Origin: Fomitopsis serialis
Lineage: Eukaryota; Basidiomycota; Agaricomycetes; Polyporales; Fomitopsidaceae
Direction: 5' to 3'
NCBI RefSeq assembly: GCF_022376445.1
Contig: NW_025955578.1
Coordinates: 1 to 19,843 of the forward strand
DNA length: 19,843 nt
Of this stretch, positions 1 through 10,892 are shown one piece after another; position 1 is the first letter of the stretch, and every line of letters starts with the position of its first letter. Position numbers and translations under genes: made by a program. The notes beneath the pieces were generated by a model that was not told the origin of the DNA, searched no databases, and saw nothing but the letters and a program-made list of their open reading frames with translations.

Positions 1-1098
1 TCTAAGTTGATCTGTATACCGCACGTACGGCCTCCCGAGGAGTCTTTGTTCCACCATGGCTGTGACGAGTAGGTGGGTAGGACACCCGCGAGCATGACAG
101 ATAGCTTACCAGTTTCCTCGCCCACTCGCTGTGGGAAGTAGATCGCGCATTGGATGAGATCGTATCAAATACACCGCTGATTAAACGCACTAGGCCATCA
201 CGTATCTCGCATTTGTTCCCATAACCACGAGGTTGTTCTCTTCGATGATTTTCCTTGAGGGGTATGGCGTGCAGACAGTCATATACACATCCATCTTAGA
301 TCCTCAAGTTACTTACTTCATCATCTGTACGGCTGTGAACGAATTCAAATATCGCTCACAACCAAGGATGCGTGTCTACACCGGCACCTACCTCTGGAAT
401 ACCGTAACATATACCCAACGCCAACGAGCGTTCGGCGTTTCCTGAGCTCGACAGCCACACGCCAACAACCGTCTACAGGCCCGCTGCTCACGGGTTTCTC
501 GACGAAGAGGGCGCAGCCCGGAAACGCGGTGGAGAGCTGCAGCTCGATATCTGCACCTGGGACGTCGCTTCCGCGCGCGAAGGGCGGTGCGCCGACGATA
601 GCCAGCCTTACGCATCCCTTACTCGAGGACTGACGCAGTAACACAGTATTGGGAACACGCACTGGGGAAGCAGGCCATCTGACAGATTTGCCACGGCTTC
701 GGCGACTGTAGAAAACGTCTTGCAAGAGGTATACGCCGAGGCGGCGTCGGACGCCTGCTTGCCTGCCAAAGCTGCAGCGGCGCGGCTCTGGTCGGGGTCA
801 ACGAGACCGACAACGCGTAGCGACGTTCCCAGCTTGCTGCATTGGCCGCGAATTATGTCTAATCATGCACTAGAGCCAAAGAAACAACTCACCTCTCAAG
901 ACGGCGCGACTGATACAGTTGGTGAGCAGAACAGGGTGTCAAACAGTCAGATTGCCATGAGCGCACTGACATGATTCCACGGCCCTTCGACAGATCCTGT
1001 GAACTCAGCGATCAGTGGGCAGTGAATAGTCGTGGGTAGCTCTGCGCCTCACCAAAGTTGATCTCTCCTGCACCAACGAGCAGGACGTTGAAGGTCAT
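1..1098 (-). CDS. Gfo/Idh/MocA-type NAD(P)-dependent oxidoreductase, N-terminal part (partial at left edge)
   Basis: Predicted cytosolic dehydrogenase; substrate unknown. Exons (minus strand): 1098-1053, 996-971, 909-893, 836-663, 606-392, 332-317, 253-191, 128-110, 59-29, then an intron (GTACGT donor) into the left edge. About 202 residues are visible. The start at 1098 puts a Rossmann strand and glycine turn (NVLLVGAGEINFG) at residues 4-16. After it come a PWNH segment, RVVGLVDPD (second strand with an acidic end), IVGAPP, the family signature FVEKPVSSGP with the catalytic-type Lys of the EKP motif, then VGYMLRYSR and an AYEWARKLPWWNK segment. These match fungal members in order and spacing. 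Every junction keeps frame and restores a family motif, so I read the gene as intact, not a pseudogene. The 662-607 intron is the least certain: it uses an AAG acceptor, and a 41-nt alternative exists. It is transcribed away from the membrane-protein gene at 1661. Confidence 0.82.
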
Positions 1099-1660
1099 GG
1101 TTAGCAACAGAGGTATCGGCATAACACGTGGTCCGACTTCGAGTCGATGTATCGATGCATCTGTGTACCCCAATTCCCGATACAGACACAACATGTGTCC
1201 CGACTGTAGAACAGTGAACGGTCATGGTTTCAATGTCCCGGACAGTCTTGGATAGTCTACAGCACACGACAGGGATGTTTGGTAGCCTAGCATCTGGGCT
1301 GCGTAAGCGACTCAGTCGACCAAGAAAGCAGAACGGAAGATGATTCGGACATGCGAATACATTCGTGTCTTACGCCGGACTGGTACCGCACTGAGTGGCA
1401 GTCCATGACATTGACAGTGGGCGGGGGAAAGAGGAGGCTGTGCGTGGTGGGCACGATGACCGCGGTGCGACTGCCGTCGCTGGTGGCAGTACACGTGATC
1501 TGGCGTAGTGGCAATCGCGACTTTGCTTCGCCGTCTCCTTCGCCTCCTCATGTCCCCCCTCCTCCGTCTCCTCTAGACTCGTCTTATCTGTCTGTATTCA
1601 ATCCTAGAAACGGCTCCGTTCTTCCTGGCACACTGACCTCAAACCATACTTTTCTCCGCG
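1099..1660. promoter_or_regulatory. Divergent intergenic promoter region with CT-rich tract
   Basis: This 562-bp stretch separates two divergent start codons (1098 minus, 1661 plus). From about 1522 to 1592 the plus strand is strongly pyrimidine-rich (runs of CTCC and CCCCCCTCC), about 70-140 bp before the plus-strand ATG. CT-rich tracts at this distance are common near transcription starts in filamentous fungi; that role here is inferred. No clear TATA box was found. Open frames across the stretch overlap one another on both strands and show no family motif. Confidence 0.5.
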
Positions 1661-3308
1661 ATGCGATTCGGACGCACCGTGAGACGGCGGCAGGTATGAT
1701 AGCGTCTGTAAATACACATTCACATACAAAGTCTAATTGCCGACCAGGACATCGCACTGGCATTCAGACAGGACAACTCCTCTGCTAGTGCATCCGATAC
1801 TGGGTCTGGGACGTCGGCAGCGAGTGCAGTCACATCCGACACCTTTCAGCCGACTCAGTCGGCGTCCTCTGATGGCTCTTCGTCAAGCCCGCCGACCGAT
1901 GGTTCTTCTCGGGCAAGCGCTTCACAGGGGTCCACAACATCCTCGTCGGACGGCACCAGCGCTGTCCAAAGTGCGCAATCTTCCACGTCGTCCTCCACGC
2001 CGTACGTATCTTCTTTGTTATTGAGCGATCGCTCTGACATTGGGCAAGCAGTTCTGCTACGCAATCGTCTACTTCCTCGACCACGATCTCATCTACTACG
2101 CCGCCGTCATCCTCATCGTCTCTACCTTCATCAAGTTCTCAGCAGCCCTCGTCCAACTCGGGTTCCAGTAGTTCTGCGTCTGCTTCATCTACATCGCCGT
2201 CATCGAGTTCCTCCTCTTCGTCCGGTTCAACTAGCAGCGCAAGCTCCACGTCAAGTGGCTCTTCTTCGACTACCACGCCGCCGCCATCAAGTTCATCTTC
2301 TGCCTCTGGCCGAGAAACCACGATAGGCACGAGTACCATCGTCCAGACGGTCAATGGGCAAGTCACTACCGTACGCACCCTGTCTGCCTCTTGGCACCTC
2401 TCACTCTCTCACATTAGCCACAGTCCTTCCAACCTATCGTCACGACCATGACCCAGTCTGACTCTGGTGGACTCTCGCCGACTGCCAATAAGGGCATCAT
2501 CGCTGGATCTGTCGTCGGCGTGTGCGCCCTGCTCATCCTCGCTTTCGCTATGGTCGTGTTCTATCGCCGCCACAGGCACAAGAAGCTCGATTTCTTCAAG
2601 CGAAAACAACCAAAGCCGCGAAACATGCTGCTCGCCGGCGAGGACCTGGACGATCTGGACATGGGACCGCCGATGGCTAGCTACAGGGATTACCCCGGCT
2701 CCATGGTGTCGCACTCGGCATCACCGTCCGTCGCTGGTCACAACGCTTCGGGGAGCATCAGCGGCTCAATCATGAACCCGCAAGCATCCTACTCGCGCGT
2801 GCACATACCGGGTACTCCCATGCCATCGCCGCACCTCATGGGTATGCGGACGTCTGAGGCTGGCTCGATCTTCCAAGAGCAAGTTTGGCCCCCACCGCGC
2901 ACCGCGTTCGTCGACCCCCTGGTCTCGACGGATGACCTCACGCGCATCGTCGACGATGTCATGGGCCCGCGCGACGCCAATGGCATGCATCCGCCAACAT
3001 CCTTTCGCACTGATTCGCGGCTTCGGGGCGGGCACGAGAGCACCACGTCGCTGGACTCCGTGCCGGATATGCCAGTTGCTGGGGGGAGACACGGCAAGAC
3101 TCCGTCGCAGACGACCTTGCTCCCTCCTGCAAGCCCCCAGACGCCGACCCGGCGCACACCGCTCTTTGTTACGAATATGGGCTCCGAGGCGCCGTCCATC
3201 TACTCACAACAGTCTCCGCCTCTCGGAGCGAGCAAACATCTGTCAAGCGAGGCTGAGCTGCGCCAGCCGCTGTCTACGGAGGGTGAACCTATGGGCGAGG
3301 CGTTGTAA
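1661..3308 (+). CDS. Ser/Thr-rich single-pass membrane protein
   Basis: Four exons: 1661-1693, 1748-2001, 2049-2370, 2424-3308, giving 497 residues. Residues ~20-200 are dominated by Ser, Thr, Ala and Pro, as in heavily O-mannosylated extracellular stalks. A single hydrophobic helix at residues ~227-250 starts GIIAGSVVGV (two overlapping GxxxG steps) and is followed by a basic stop-transfer stretch (YRRHRHKKLDFFKRK). The ~245-residue tail is hydrophilic and Pro/Ser-rich with short acidic patches. This is the architecture of fungal wall-stress-sensor-like or Axl2/Mid2-like proteins, a very common anonymous class in agaricomycetes. No cysteine-rich WSC domain or signal peptide is visible: the short first exon begins MRFGRTVRRRQ. 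The helix would therefore have to act as a reverse signal anchor, or the true first exon lies upstream. The last intron (2371-2423) is required to keep frame into the helix. Topology is inferred; function unknown. Confidence 0.75.
2049..2310 (+). repeat. Low-complexity serine-coding tract
   Basis: Most of this exon of the membrane-protein gene is made of TCN and AGY serine codons mixed with Thr, Pro and Ala codons, with runs of up to seven Ser. It is not a tandem DNA repeat of fixed unit. The codons are varied, so the low complexity is selected at protein level rather than produced by slippage. Confidence 0.75.
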
Positions 3309-5713
3309 GTTGAGAAGGCCACTTCGTGCCTTATCGGACCATTCCCTTAACATCACTTATCGTAACATACGACCTGTTCTTTGAATCGGACTAGGTAATT
3401 TTCTTCACGACGGATACGGATCACGACCGCTCTCTCTGCACTATGCACTATACTTCACAGCTGTTCATTGCTTACCCCTCCGGACATCACTACACATCTT
3501 CCGTCGCGGATTTTTACTGGTTGCCGATGCTGTTATCTATAGTGTATAAACAACTATCCCGGACTACTTTTCGACTCGCATGGACGCTTGGCCGTGATAC
3601 ACATCGGGGGGCGACTGCTCTTCTTGCTTCCCTGTTGTCGCCGCTGTGTGCTTCCTGCTCTACCACTTGCCCCGCATTCAGGTGCGCGACTCGAAGATGC
3701 GTCACTGCATGCGAACACCTCAGTGTCGCCAGACACGGCGAGCTGATTCTCGCATTGCAGTCTATTCTTCACGAGGGCCCGGGGTATAGCAGCGACCTCC
3801 CTCAGGCTGGATGCCACCGGTCCTCTGAATGTATAGTCACATTGTCAACATTCAAGGTACGCACGCGCCGAGTCTGAGGAGCTCGGCATGTCTTCTAAAA
3901 CTCACATTCCCGTGCAGTGTACCCGCATCGCTGTCATCGACAAAGGGCGATCGACGCTCGCTGATTTGTACATGTGAGGCTACTAGTGATTTACCAGTGA
4001 GTATCTCATCAACTCAAATATACGATGGTCGCCAACGTGGATGTTCTCCCGTAGGATGCATGCCCCTGTGCCTCGTGGGGCGACAGACCGCTGTGCGAGT
4101 GCAAATTCAAAGCCCCCTGCGGCCTGGTGCACCTGACATGGTACACAGTGAGTTGATCTTCGAGATTGTCCGACGAGCGCAAGCTAGTTGTACTGAACAA
4201 ATCTACCACTGTTGCGTGTCGGCTGTTTCAGAGTCGGTAGTACTACACATGCAATGTTCCGCACAACTCGTCGTCGTTGCAAATTCCAATGCTTCTTCGA
4301 AGACATGAAAGGTTATAACAAGAGAGTAGTACTCCTCACTCGGAGGTCAAATCCGACCATCAAGACGGTAACTGGTCTTCGCGAGTGATAGGACAGTAGT
4401 GCCCATTTGGGAGCTACAGCCATGACTCTACAGCGGCTCCTGCAGCTTCGGTCGTCCGTATTGGAACACTCGCTCACGGTCCCAGCCGGAAGAAGCAAGG
4501 AGTCAATGGCATATATCAGTTCACCCAGTTCGAGCGGACTCACCGCGCGCTTGCATTTGCACATGCCCATTCTTGATTGTACGACGTATAGGTAGCCCCT
4601 ATAGCGAATGTCGGCCAGGTGCGTGTCTATTCAGTCAGCCCGAGTCGCCGTGATGGAACTATACAGAGATGTCCTCGAAGCCTTACGAACCCGGGTTACT
4701 TACTCCACCTGCCTGACTTCGACGTTCAGAATGCAGCAACGTAGCGCACAGTGTACTTGCGGCTGCATAGGAGCGACATCATCGAAGGGAAGTGAGAAGC
4801 ACGGGCGGACACTTTCACGTCAACTCCCCTTTGTTCCAGTAGCTGGAAGATCAACGTCAACATTCACGACTATCATTTAGTGCGGGACACCGAGTGTTGA
4901 CAGAATCGGACCGCTTGAATGTAATGGGTGACTCGGCCGGGGATGCCCTGGGCTTGCCCTGAGCGACGTACGGTGGAGTTGTTGAAATGAGATACCGCCG
5001 CATATGACCGCGTGCGAAGGGAGGCCGTAAGTTGATACAGTGCACGAGGCACAGCACGACTTGGCTTAGAACGACGACTTACGACATTCTCGATGGTTTG
5101 CTAGGCTGGTCCTCCTGGCCCGAGGTGGACAGTGCTAGTCTGTACACCGGCTGAACAAGATACCCGGAATACGCTATGACGAGCACGGGCGGTGCAGACA
5201 GACTAAATGAGTGTCAGAAGGCGACTCGTAGGTCAGTGGCCCACTTGCCGGTGCCAACTATCGGAAAGAAGGATGGGGGGATCCGTACTACTTGGAAGCC
5301 ACAGCAGCATGGCAGCTCGCGTGCATGACAAGTTCAGGGACGCTTACGATATGGGGCACAGGACACAGAAGCGCACGAAAATGAAAGGCATGAGCTCCAG
5401 TCTCCGAGCTATGCCAGCGGGAATTCCTAACTCGTAGAGAGCCCTGCAATGTGCCGTGCAAGGCAGGTGCTGTCCATCCGCCGGCGATCGCATCTGCATA
5501 TGGCGCTTGGGCAATTATCACTGGATCGCTCCATCCGTGCACGAATCTACTGTATACATACATACTATTCTGTCCGAGTCGTCTGTTGATAGTAGTAGCG
5601 CCCTTCGCTTCTACGCCGATTGGCTCGACCAAGCGACATGAAGGAGTCGGAAATAGGTTCTGTTAGACGATTGATGTCCGATTAGCTCAACTGCACCCTC
5701 GATTGCAGCCGGT
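3309..5713. other. Gene-free 2.4 kb between convergent genes
   Basis: The stretch lies between the 3' ends of the membrane-protein gene and the downstream MATE gene. Base composition is near even and stop codons are frequent in all frames. The longest open frames (3443-3877 and 3829-4308) are unrelated to any motif I know and are of a length expected by chance. I see no transposase or reverse transcriptase motif, terminal repeats, tRNA or tandem array. A GTACGC...GTGCAG intron-like pair at 3856-3918 joins two open frames but yields no recognisable protein. Confidence 0.5.
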
Positions 5714-7844
5714 CTAGTTGAATTGATTCGCGTGTTCGTGCAGGTGCAGCCGTTTTGCTTCCGCTTCATTACGTTCGATGCTGAGTTCGACCTCTCTTTC
5801 CCAATCTATGGCGAGCCAGACGACAGCATATTCGCCCAGAGCAACAATGGTGAGGGCTACGACTTGTCCTATAATTCAATGAGACGGTCAATGTGACTTA
5901 TGTTCGGGCACTGCAAGATGTGCTAGCTGACCTATCCACAGGCCCTGGAGCCCGAGTTGCGTCTGGGGAAGGAAAGCGAGCGCGATTCCCATCGGTAGCG
6001 CAAGGACATAGTATGCGACGAGATTGAATATCGCGCCTAGATGTTGACGTCCTATGATATAACATATTTAGGAGCCTAAATGCGGCAAAGTAGCGGTCAA
6101 CACACCCAGTCCACGTAAAACACCACCACATGAACCAGCGAGACAATCGCATATCTGGTAACGCATGTTCACAGATGTCGGTTCTGAATTACACCATGGG
6201 AACGTACCTGAAACGAGGCAACCAGCGGCATGATTTTGCTCACTAGCTGAACCACATTCCTGTCTTCACTGAATGCGTAGCCGAATACCTGTTCGCAGAT
6301 AGGTCATAAGTTCGATGTCATTGTGCCTGGGTGTAGAGACAAGGCGTACGTTTTTGCAGGCCAGCAAGCTCGTCATAATGACAACTCCTACGATTGAGCT
6401 CAGCAATGCGGATGCATGGCTGGCTCGCTTCGCTCCTTGCGCGTGTCGACCGCCGATCAGACGACCAACACGCGTAGAAGCAGCGACGCCTATGCACTAG
6501 TCAGCGCACTATCACTTTGTGAGATGTGCAACGCCATAATCACCAATTCCGAAGGGTATGTTATTCAAGACTGAAATATACTCAGTACCTGCAGTTAACG
6601 GGAACATAACGACCCACCTTGATCGGCGGTCATTACGACTGACTGTGCAGCGAGAGGGAGGGCGCCTAAATGGCCTGCAGCGAGTGCGACTATCTCAAAA
6701 GCGGCCCTGCCGAATGGCATTCCGTGAGATATCCGAGTCGTCTCATGGACATGTGCATGAAGTCGTGTGACGTACCACTCAGTCCCAACCATCAAGATTC
6801 CAGGTATTGCCAGACTAAGGCACTGCACGCAACTCCTCAGATCGAGAACAGTGGCGACATTTGTAGTGATCCAAGCTTCGTTCGCGCGATGAGCGGGCGA
6901 GAAGTATGTGAAGATTCCCAGGATGAGGAAGCAAAGAGAGAATGTCACGGATATAGCAACCGGTGAACCCAGAAAGCCAAGGGACGTGTAGTGGACGAAG
7001 AAAACGTTGAGACCGATGTTTACAGGGGAAACCAGGATGAGGACGACGGTCGAGGCGCGCATAATTCCTGTAGCATCAATTGAGTCAGTGGTCGCCCAGT
7101 CACAGAGGCATCAGTACAGCAAGGCACCTTGGCATTGAAGATACTTTTTAAGGCTCTCGAAGCCGATGTATCCTGGTGCCCCAAGTATTAACACGGTCAT
7201 AAATCGCTGCACGTCGAGACTCAGGTCCGGCTGTTGACCAAGTGATAACAGGACGGGTTCTAGATTGGCCCACAAAAATCCGACGGGGATGAACAGAAGC
7301 CATAGAAGAACCAAGCAGCGCTGGAAATGAACAGACAGGGACTTCGGGTCTCCTCCGGCGAACGCTTGCGAGCCAAGAGTGTCAAGAGCTGTGGTACCTC
7401 CTAGGGCGACGCACCATCCTGAAGTAACACATATTTTCAGTTGTCAACAGCGACCAATTGAGTATTCTCACCTATCGTGGCCAACATAAATGAGAACGCT
7501 GCCACGGAAAGCTCATGGGGCCCCAGACGTCCGACGATCAGGACCGACACAGTTTGAATAGAATTCTGCAGCACGTATGATAAGGTCACTGAATTAAAAG
7601 GTTGCACTGAGTTCCCTTTGAAAACTGCAGAGGTGGAGTGCGCCTCACCAGGTACCGAGTCGACCAACAATGACTTGAGAAGCGGTACGAGCCCTTCCCT
7701 TTCTACGGATAACGGCGGGCCGGCTTCCGGTTGCGTAAGCAGCGTCACGGAGCTGTTCGAAACCGGTAGATCTGCGAAGGCATTCTGTAATCTCAGGCCT
7801 ACGCTGAGCAGAGGTTGCGTCTCGTCTGCGTTGGCGGAAGACAT
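5714..7844 (-). CDS. MATE-family multidrug/organic cation antiporter, downstream tandem copy
   Basis: Integral membrane exporter of the MATE family, eukaryotic branch (related to yeast Erc1); it would exchange organic cations for H+ or Na+. Eleven exons (minus): 7844-7649, 7588-7472, 7418-7128, 7067-6776, 6706-6618, 6570-6544, 6489-6350, 6288-6208, 6154-6106, 6051-5932, 5868-5714; 518 residues. A polar N-terminus ([13 protein letters not shown]) precedes about 12 hydrophobic segments. Family motifs include [74 protein letters not shown] and CGGVLRG. Exons 2-10 have exactly the same lengths as in the copy at 8717-10892. All junctions are GT-AG and there is no internal stop, so the gene is intact. 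Oddities: the normally conserved Asn of the RVGN motif is Arg (residue 347), and by eye the codons are less GC-rich than in the other copy. Substrate unknown. Confidence 0.88.
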
Positions 7845-8716
7845 GAGCAGTATGGTATACAGCGCAAGACGAGATGGCTAGCGTCCATGCTCCGCCGTTT
7901 CCGGTGGTAACATAAATACCCTGGGGGCGCGCAGGAAACTCCGAGTAGACCGCTATCACAGCCTTGCATGGACTAGACCCAGCCCGCTGCCGCCGACATA
8001 TCCGCACAGAACTGTGGATCACCGTCGCGTTGACAGGTACGCTAAAAATTCTCAAAGGAACGCTCGCACGTCCTGAGAGCGATTGCTTGAGTCGACCAAG
8101 TTGGAGCCCGCACTGGACGACTCGTATTCCCAAGAGTCCATGCTGCTCTAGAAGCGCAATGTAGTATAGTGTAGTGCTGATGATGGAAGGTCAAATTCGT
8201 GAGTTTAGTTCTAGAGGCGCACACCTTCCTTGTACGCGCCTAATCCGAGGTCAGCCATCTTCCGATCCGCGGGCTTTGCGGAGTCTCTGCACCGCATCAG
8301 CTAAACGTCGACGCAGACCGTACTTAGTAGCTTGGGGGTCTGCAGCTCAAGTCAGAACAGAGCGACGGGCGATTGAAGAGTCCAGACCGACTGAATGGCG
8401 GTACTCCGATACTCCTTTCAATTGTTGCACACCGAGAGTAGGAGACGCCCACATCCTCTGGGTCGAGTCATGACAGTGAGAGCCCTGATACTTTGGTAGA
8501 TGAACTTGGCCACGTTTGCCGCTTTTCACCGGACGCCAGCAACCTCGCGCTCGTGGATAGGCCGTCTTGACTGTAAGGCGTAAGATGAAAGGGATACATT
8601 TCGTGTTTATTATGTAGCTGCTACATCGGGGATCGTATCTGCGAAGCAAGGGACGCATAATTGTTAGCCAATAACATATGAGATGTTTGATATATGAGAA
8701 ATTTCCGCCCGGGACG
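7845..8716. other. Spacer between the tandem MATE genes
   Basis: This 0.87-kb stretch holds the 3' flank of the upstream MATE copy and the promoter of the downstream copy. It shows no coding potential and no transporter remnant that I could align by eye. It also shows no clear similarity to the region upstream of the other copy (10893 onward), so the duplicated unit seems not to include a conserved promoter, or that promoter has diverged. Confidence 0.5.
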
Positions 8717-10892
8717 TTACAGCTCTTCGGCATCTTCGTGGAACTGGCGGCGCTTCGCTTCTTCTCGGTTGCGCTCGATGCTATACTGGATCTCTTTGTC
8801 CCAGTCGGTGCCCAACCAGACGACGGCGTACTCGCCGAGACCGACGATAAACAACGCCACCACTTGACCTAAAGGAGAAACGAGCCCATAAGCTCAATCA
8901 ACTGAAATGAACGGAGTTGGTATGTCATACCCAGCCAGAGTCCCTGCAAGCCCATGTGTGTCCGCTGGTGGAACGCCAGAGTGATTCCGAGGGGCAGGGC
9001 AAGGACGTAGTACGCCACGAGGTTGAACATGGCCCCAAGGTGCTGACGCCCTGGCAGACGAATAGCGTTAGGCTGGCGGCTTATTGATTGAGACGCGGAC
9101 TGCTTACCTTGCCCCCGAAGGACGCCGCCACACGAACCCGCTAGACCATCCGCGATCTGCAGACGAAAACGTTTGAATAGGTCCCTGAAATCGGCGGATG
9201 ACGTACCTGGAAGGAAGCCACGAAGGGCATAACCCTGCTCACGAGCGCCACCACGTCTGTATCGTCGCTGAACAGGAAACCGAAGACCTGCGGAACGGAT
9301 GAGGCGGCAGATGACCGGGACATGGGAGAATGCGCTCACGTTCCGTGTCGCAATCATGACGGTCATGACGACACATCCCACGACGACGCTGAGGAACGCA
9401 GAGGCATGGCTCGCGCGTTTCGCACCCGCTGCGTCTCGTGCCCCGATCAGATTCCCGACTCGTGCGGAGGCAGCCACGCCTATTTCATCGGTCAGCGCGA
9501 TTGGACTAGAAGCGAGCGGGCGCAGATGCACGCGACTGACCTATCCCGAACGGGATTGTGTTGAGGACTGGTGAGAGTGTCAATCGGGTGGGAGCAGCGC
9601 AGACGTAAAAGATAAACGGACTTTGGTCGGTGGTCATGATCACAGACTGCGCGGCGAGCGATAGGGAACTGAGCCGCCCAGCCGCTAGTGCGACGATTTC
9701 AAACGCAGCCCTGCGACAAGTCAATCGGACCAAGATTCACGGCGAATCGCGATGCATCGATCGACTTGCCATTCTGTTCCTACCATAAAAATGCCGGGGA
9801 TCGCGAGTTTGAGGAAGAAGGCACAGCTCTTGATGTCGAAGACGGTGGCGAGACGGATCCCGATCCAGGTCTGATTGCGGCGATGGGTGGGCGACAGGTA
9901 TGTATAGAGACACAACAGGGAGAAACAGAGCCAGTAGGTGATGGATATAGCAACTGGTGATCCGAGCAAACCGAGCGGTGTGTGGTGGATGCAGTAGACG
10001 TTGAGCGCCAAGTTGACAGGAGCGACCATCAGGAGGACATATGTCGAGGCCCTCATGATGCCTGTTGGGGTAAGTGCGTATTCTCCGGAGCAGCATGGAA
10101 GGCGAAGGCGTACCCTGGCACTGGAGGTACTTCTTGACGCTCTCGAAGCCGATGTAGCCTGGTGCGCCTACAATCAAGACGCGCAGGAAGCGCTGCACGT
10201 CATAGCTGAGCCTCTCTTCCTGGCCAAGAGCGAGCAGGACGGGCTCGATGAATGCCCACAAGAAAGCGACCGGGATGAAGAGCAGCCACAGCAGGACGAG
10301 GCAGCGTTGGAAGTGGATCGACACCGTGCTGCGCTCTCCGCCGGTGAACGCCTGAGAGCCGAGTGTGTCGAGCGCAGTGGTACCACCGAGGGCGACACAC
10401 CAGCCTGCTGTAGAGGTCAATGCGGTGCAGAGTCTCAGGAGACCGGACACGGGGCAGGAGCGAAGGAAGGTACGCACCGACCATAGCCAGCATGAGCGCG
10501 AAGGCAGCAGCCGATAGCTCATCGGGACCGAGTCTGCCGGCGACGAGGACGGAGACGGTCTGGATGGAGTTCTGGAGGACATACGAGAGGATGACTGGCG
10601 TGAGGTGGTCAGCGAGCACGCGCAGCGGGACGACGAGGAGAGGACGGAGGGCAGCGAGCGGGAGGGTTAGACGCTCACCGGGAAGGGAGTCGACCGCGAG
10701 AGACGCGAAGAGCGGACCGAACGGCGGGGCGGGAATTTCCGGATCGGGCAGCTCTGTGGCGGCAAGGCTGGGGGAGTCTCCCACTCTCGTCGACCCGTTC
10801 GACGACGACGACGAGAGCCCGACGTCGCGCTCGCGGTAGCGAAGCAGAGGGCTTGTTTCATCAGGGTCTTGGGTCGTTCTGATGCTGCTCAT
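8717..10892 (-). CDS. MATE-family multidrug/organic cation antiporter, upstream tandem copy
   Basis: Eukaryotic-type MATE exporter, plasma or vacuolar membrane (inferred). Eleven exons (minus): 10892-10679, 10594-10478, 10404-10114, 10061-9770, 9710-9622, 9567-9541, 9479-9340, 9287-9207, 9156-9108, 9050-8931, 8868-8717; 523 residues. The start is the ATG at 10892 (MSSIRT..DETSPLL); the reading frame continues upstream but without ATG. Motifs match the family: [80 protein letters not shown], and a charged C-terminal tail. By eye it is about 80% identical to the neighbouring copy across exon 3. Two splice features stand out. Intron 9769-9711 has a GCAAGT donor (GC-AG), needed to make TGG-GCT-GCG (WAAFE) as in the paralogue. 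Intron 10477-10405 ends in CAGCAG, a NAGNAG acceptor. The gene is divergent from the agmatinase gene. Substrate unknown. Confidence 0.9.
9711..9769 (-). other. GC-AG intron in the upstream MATE gene
   Basis: This 59-nt intron begins GCAAGT and ends CGCAG. It joins GAA-TG to G-GCT-GCG-TTT, restoring Trp-Ala-Ala-Phe-Glu. A GT donor 4 nt further in (GTCGAT) would put the next exon out of frame. At the same codon phase the tandem paralogue uses a standard GTACGT donor (6775-6707), which supports the assignment. Confidence 0.85.

Noticed and set aside
345..725. A 126-codon minus-strand open frame taken alone as a gene or pseudogene fragment
   Set aside because: Only its middle part matches the oxidoreductase family. 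Both ends are intron read-through, and the full spliced model explains it without any break.
3443..3877. Open frame of 144 codons, possibly continuing after a GTACGC...GTGCAG intron into TRIAVIDKGRSTLADLYM
   Set aside because: No family motif recognised, the frame is cysteine-rich in an unstructured way, and the length fits chance in a gene-free stretch.
5640..5720. tRNA-like TTAGCTCAAC segment near 5683
   Set aside because: No cloverleaf can be drawn: the acceptor and T arms do not pair and no TTCGA box follows at the right distance.
5714..7844. Downstream MATE copy as a decayed pseudogene
   Set aside because: All ten introns have GT-AG ends, every exon keeps the length and phase of the intact paralogue, and no stop or frameshift occurs through to the end.
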